Of a stretch of 16,846 nt of DNA, positions 16,114 through 16,846 are shown piece by piece (position 1 is the stretch's first letter; each line of letters begins with the position of its first letter). The position numbers and the translations under genes were made by a program. The notes under the pieces are model-generated. The model saw only the letters and a list, made by a program, of their open reading frames with translations. It did not search any database and was not told where the DNA came from. Source of the DNA: Fidelibacterota bacterium UBA7300 (lineage in GTDB: Bacteria > Fidelibacterota > Marinisomatia > Marinisomatales > UBA2128); the NCBI GenBank assembly GCA_002471865.1, contig DKQU01000042.1:1-16846 (forward strand). Direction: 5' to 3'.

Positions 16114-16575
16114 TTATAGAATGATTTTGTCGGCTAAGTTTTCGAATTCTTCCTGATCGGTTTCTGGCATCTCAACTTCCATCTCCTTGAGTTTTACTGG
16201 ATCCCAGATTTCGATTTTATTTACCATTCCGATGATCACTACGTCGCCATCCAGCCCCGCAAAGTCCCGCAAGGCAGGGGAGATTTGAATTCGTCCCTGC
16301 TTATCCATTTTTGCGGGGGTGGCATAGCGGACGGTAGATCTTACGAAAGAACGATAGATGCGAGAAGCAGATGAAAGCTTTCTGAGGCCATCTTCAACTT
16401 TTCTCCATTCTGAAGAAGGATAGGCCACAATGCATGAATCCATCCCTTTAGTTGTGACGAAAGTAGAATCGTTGTCTGGTGAGAGGGACGACCTGAATTT
16501 GGCAGGTATATTTACGCGCCCTTTGTCGTCTAAGGAATAAAGAAATTCGCCGGTAAATGTGTTTTCTGAAATCAT
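16114..16575 (-). CDS. mraZ: Transcriptional regulator MraZ
   Basis: MraZ is a ring-forming DNA-binding protein of the AbrB/SpoVT fold that controls the dcw operon, and its own gene, in studied bacteria. The 153-residue product has two tandem copies of the fold, each with its D..GR core: SLDDKGRVNIPAKF (14-27) and KMDKQGRIQISPALRDF (89-105). It ends with a short acidic tail. The ATG at 16575 was chosen because the family N-terminus begins there (MISENTFTGEF). A longer open frame reaching 16641 would place its start inside the promoter. The Shine-Dalgarno match is weak (GAGAA, very close). It is the first gene of the operon. Confidence 0.95.
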   Translation of the reverse strand: MISENTFTGEFLYSLDDKGRVNIPAKFRSSLSPDNDSTFVTTKGMDSCIVAYPSSEWRKVEDGLRKLSSASRIYRSFVRSTVRYATPAKMDKQGRIQISPALRDFAGLDGDVVIIGMVNKIEIWDPVKLKEMEVEMPETDQEEFENLADKIIL

Positions 16576-16592
16576 ATTCTCGAAGAAAGACC

Positions 16593-16638
16593 TGGGATAA
16601 TTCCCCACTTTCACCCACAATGTTAATCCTATAACCCA
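16593..16638 (-). promoter_or_regulatory. Probable MraZ operator boxes (TGGGN repeats)
   Basis: On the minus strand, TGGGT (16617-16613) and TGGGG (16607-16603) are direct repeats separated by exactly 5 bases. A further TGGGT (16638-16634) lies 21 bases upstream of the first, close to two helical turns. An inverted copy, TCCCA, sits at 16597-16593. Characterised MraZ proteins bind TGGGN repeats spaced by 5 bases, so the paired boxes match that pattern. They cover the promoter spacer and the expected transcription start, a position suited to autorepression. Binding here is inferred. Confidence 0.65.
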
Positions 16639-16648
16639 CAAATGTCAA
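16620..16648 (-). promoter_or_regulatory. Sigma70-type promoter of mraZ and the dcw operon
   Basis: The minus strand has a perfect -35 box TTGACA (16648-16643), a 17-base spacer and a -10 box TAACAT (16625-16620), which keeps the most conserved T, A and T positions. Transcription would start near 16613, giving a leader of about 38 bases before mraZ. No other strong promoter was noticed inside the tightly packed cluster, so it may drive most of the genes. Confidence 0.75.
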
Positions 16649-16683
16649 GAGAAATTTTACATTTTATTCAAGGAATAGTTGAA

Positions 16684-16692
16684 ATAACTACT
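16684..16692 (-). repeat. Third copy of the AGTAGTTAT arm, able to pair with the upstream hairpin
   Basis: This AGTAGTTAT (minus strand) is complementary over 9 bases to ATAACTACT at 16750-16742. That segment is the same one that forms the 5' arm of the hairpin at 16728-16748. The two pairings cannot coexist, an arrangement seen in attenuators. No run of T follows either structure, so function is uncertain. Confidence 0.35.
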
Positions 16693-16698
16693 GATTCG

Positions 16699-16714
16699 AA
16701 GGGGATTACCCCTT
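16699..16714 (-). repeat. Short inverted repeat (AAGGGG/CCCCTT) upstream of the mraZ promoter
   Basis: The minus strand reads AAGGGG TAAT CCCCTT, a perfect 6-base-pair stem with a 4-base loop. It lies between the upstream gene and the mraZ promoter. It lacks a following T run, so it is not a classical intrinsic terminator. It could be an mRNA 3' end stabiliser or a protein-binding palindrome. Confidence 0.4.
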
Positions 16715-16727
16715 ATTTGAGAGGGGG

Positions 16728-16748
16728 AACTACTCGTTTGGAGTAGTT
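16728..16748 (-). repeat. Perfect hairpin overlapping the stop codon of the upstream gene
   Basis: AACTACTC and GAGTAGTT form a perfect 8-base-pair stem around the loop CAAAC (minus strand). The TAG stop of the upstream gene lies in the 3' arm. The bases after the stem are CCCCCTC rather than a T run, so this would be at best a weak or factor-assisted terminator. Confidence 0.45.
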
Positions 16749-16846
16749 ATGAGGGTGTTGATTTCTGCTGTATTATCGCCAGATGACTCGTCGGGAATCT
16801 CATCTTTTACTTGAGGTTCATCAGTGTCAGCTTCTTTAGGCTTTGT
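16730..16846 (-). CDS. C-terminal tail of an unidentified protein (5' part beyond window)
   Basis: A minus-strand frame enters at the window edge and runs 38 codons to a TAG at 16732-16730. The visible tail is hydrophilic and rich in Glu, Asp, Lys, Pro and Thr (TKPKEADTDEPQVKDE, then IPDESSGDN), ending in ITTPNE. It looks like a disordered acidic C-terminal extension; no family can be named from it. The lysine, proline and acid pattern and clean stop support a real coding end. It lies in the same direction as the dcw genes, 82 bases upstream of the mraZ -35 box. Confidence 0.55.
   Translation of the reverse strand, partial: TKPKEADTDEPQVKDEIPDESSGDNTAEINTLITTPNE

Noticed and set aside
16576..16641. 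A longer mraZ start at 16641 adding 22 residues
   Set aside because: The added part covers the -10 box, the MraZ boxes and the expected transcription start, and the family N-terminus begins at the ATG at 16575.
16684..16750. A classical intrinsic terminator between the upstream gene and mraZ
   Set aside because: Stems are present but none is followed by a T run on the minus strand, and no T run follows on the plus strand either.
1..16846. A novel defence, mobile or biosynthetic system hidden among the genes
   Set aside because: Every minus-strand gene matches a standard dcw family in a standard order, with no space for extra genes and no transposase, integrase, CRISPR or RNA gene signature.

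Overview
The window is a division and cell wall (dcw) cluster lying entirely on the minus strand. In transcription order, from high to low coordinates, it reads: the C-terminal tail of an unidentified gene, mraZ, rsmH (mraW), ftsL, ftsI (one PASTA domain), murE, murF, mraY, murD, ftsW, murG, murC, murB, ftsQ, ftsA and the first 268 codons of ftsZ. All fifteen dcw genes were recognised from family motifs. I see no tRNA, rRNA, CRISPR array, insertion sequence or prophage gene. No gap exceeds 300 bases. The largest is 154 bases (16576-16729), holding two hairpins, a promoter and the MraZ boxes; the next is 64 bases between ftsA and ftsZ.

The organism is a bacterium with a diderm-style dcw order. 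MurE carries the DNPR motif of meso-diaminopimelate-adding enzymes, so the peptidoglycan is probably DAP type. murF in the cluster, murB between murC and ftsQ, and a PASTA-tailed FtsI would fit an FCB-group or related uncultured lineage such as Marinimicrobia. That placement is an impression from gene order and protein flavour, not a proven assignment.

The genes make one pathway. MurB completes UDP-MurNAc. MurC, MurD, MurE and MurF add the peptide. MraY and MurG build lipid I and lipid II. FtsW and FtsI polymerise and cross-link septal peptidoglycan. FtsQ, FtsL, FtsA and FtsZ form the divisome. MraZ regulates the operon and RsmH methylates 16S rRNA. Most junctions are ATGA-type or short overlaps, implying strong translational coupling. 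A good sigma70-type promoter (TTGACA, 17 bases, TAACAT) precedes mraZ, with TGGGN boxes matching known MraZ operators in and just downstream of it. ftsZ has its own strong Shine-Dalgarno sequence after the only sizeable internal gap.

The one clear anomaly is in murG. A run of ten A residues on the coding strand breaks the reading frame at the junction between the two MurG domains. One extra A restores a normal full-length protein of about 369 residues. This could be a homopolymer sequencing error, transcriptional slippage or a real mutation. Smaller points are an atypical RsmH motif, a conservative change in the MurE substrate loop, and mutually exclusive hairpins upstream of mraZ. I did not find a previously undescribed system here.
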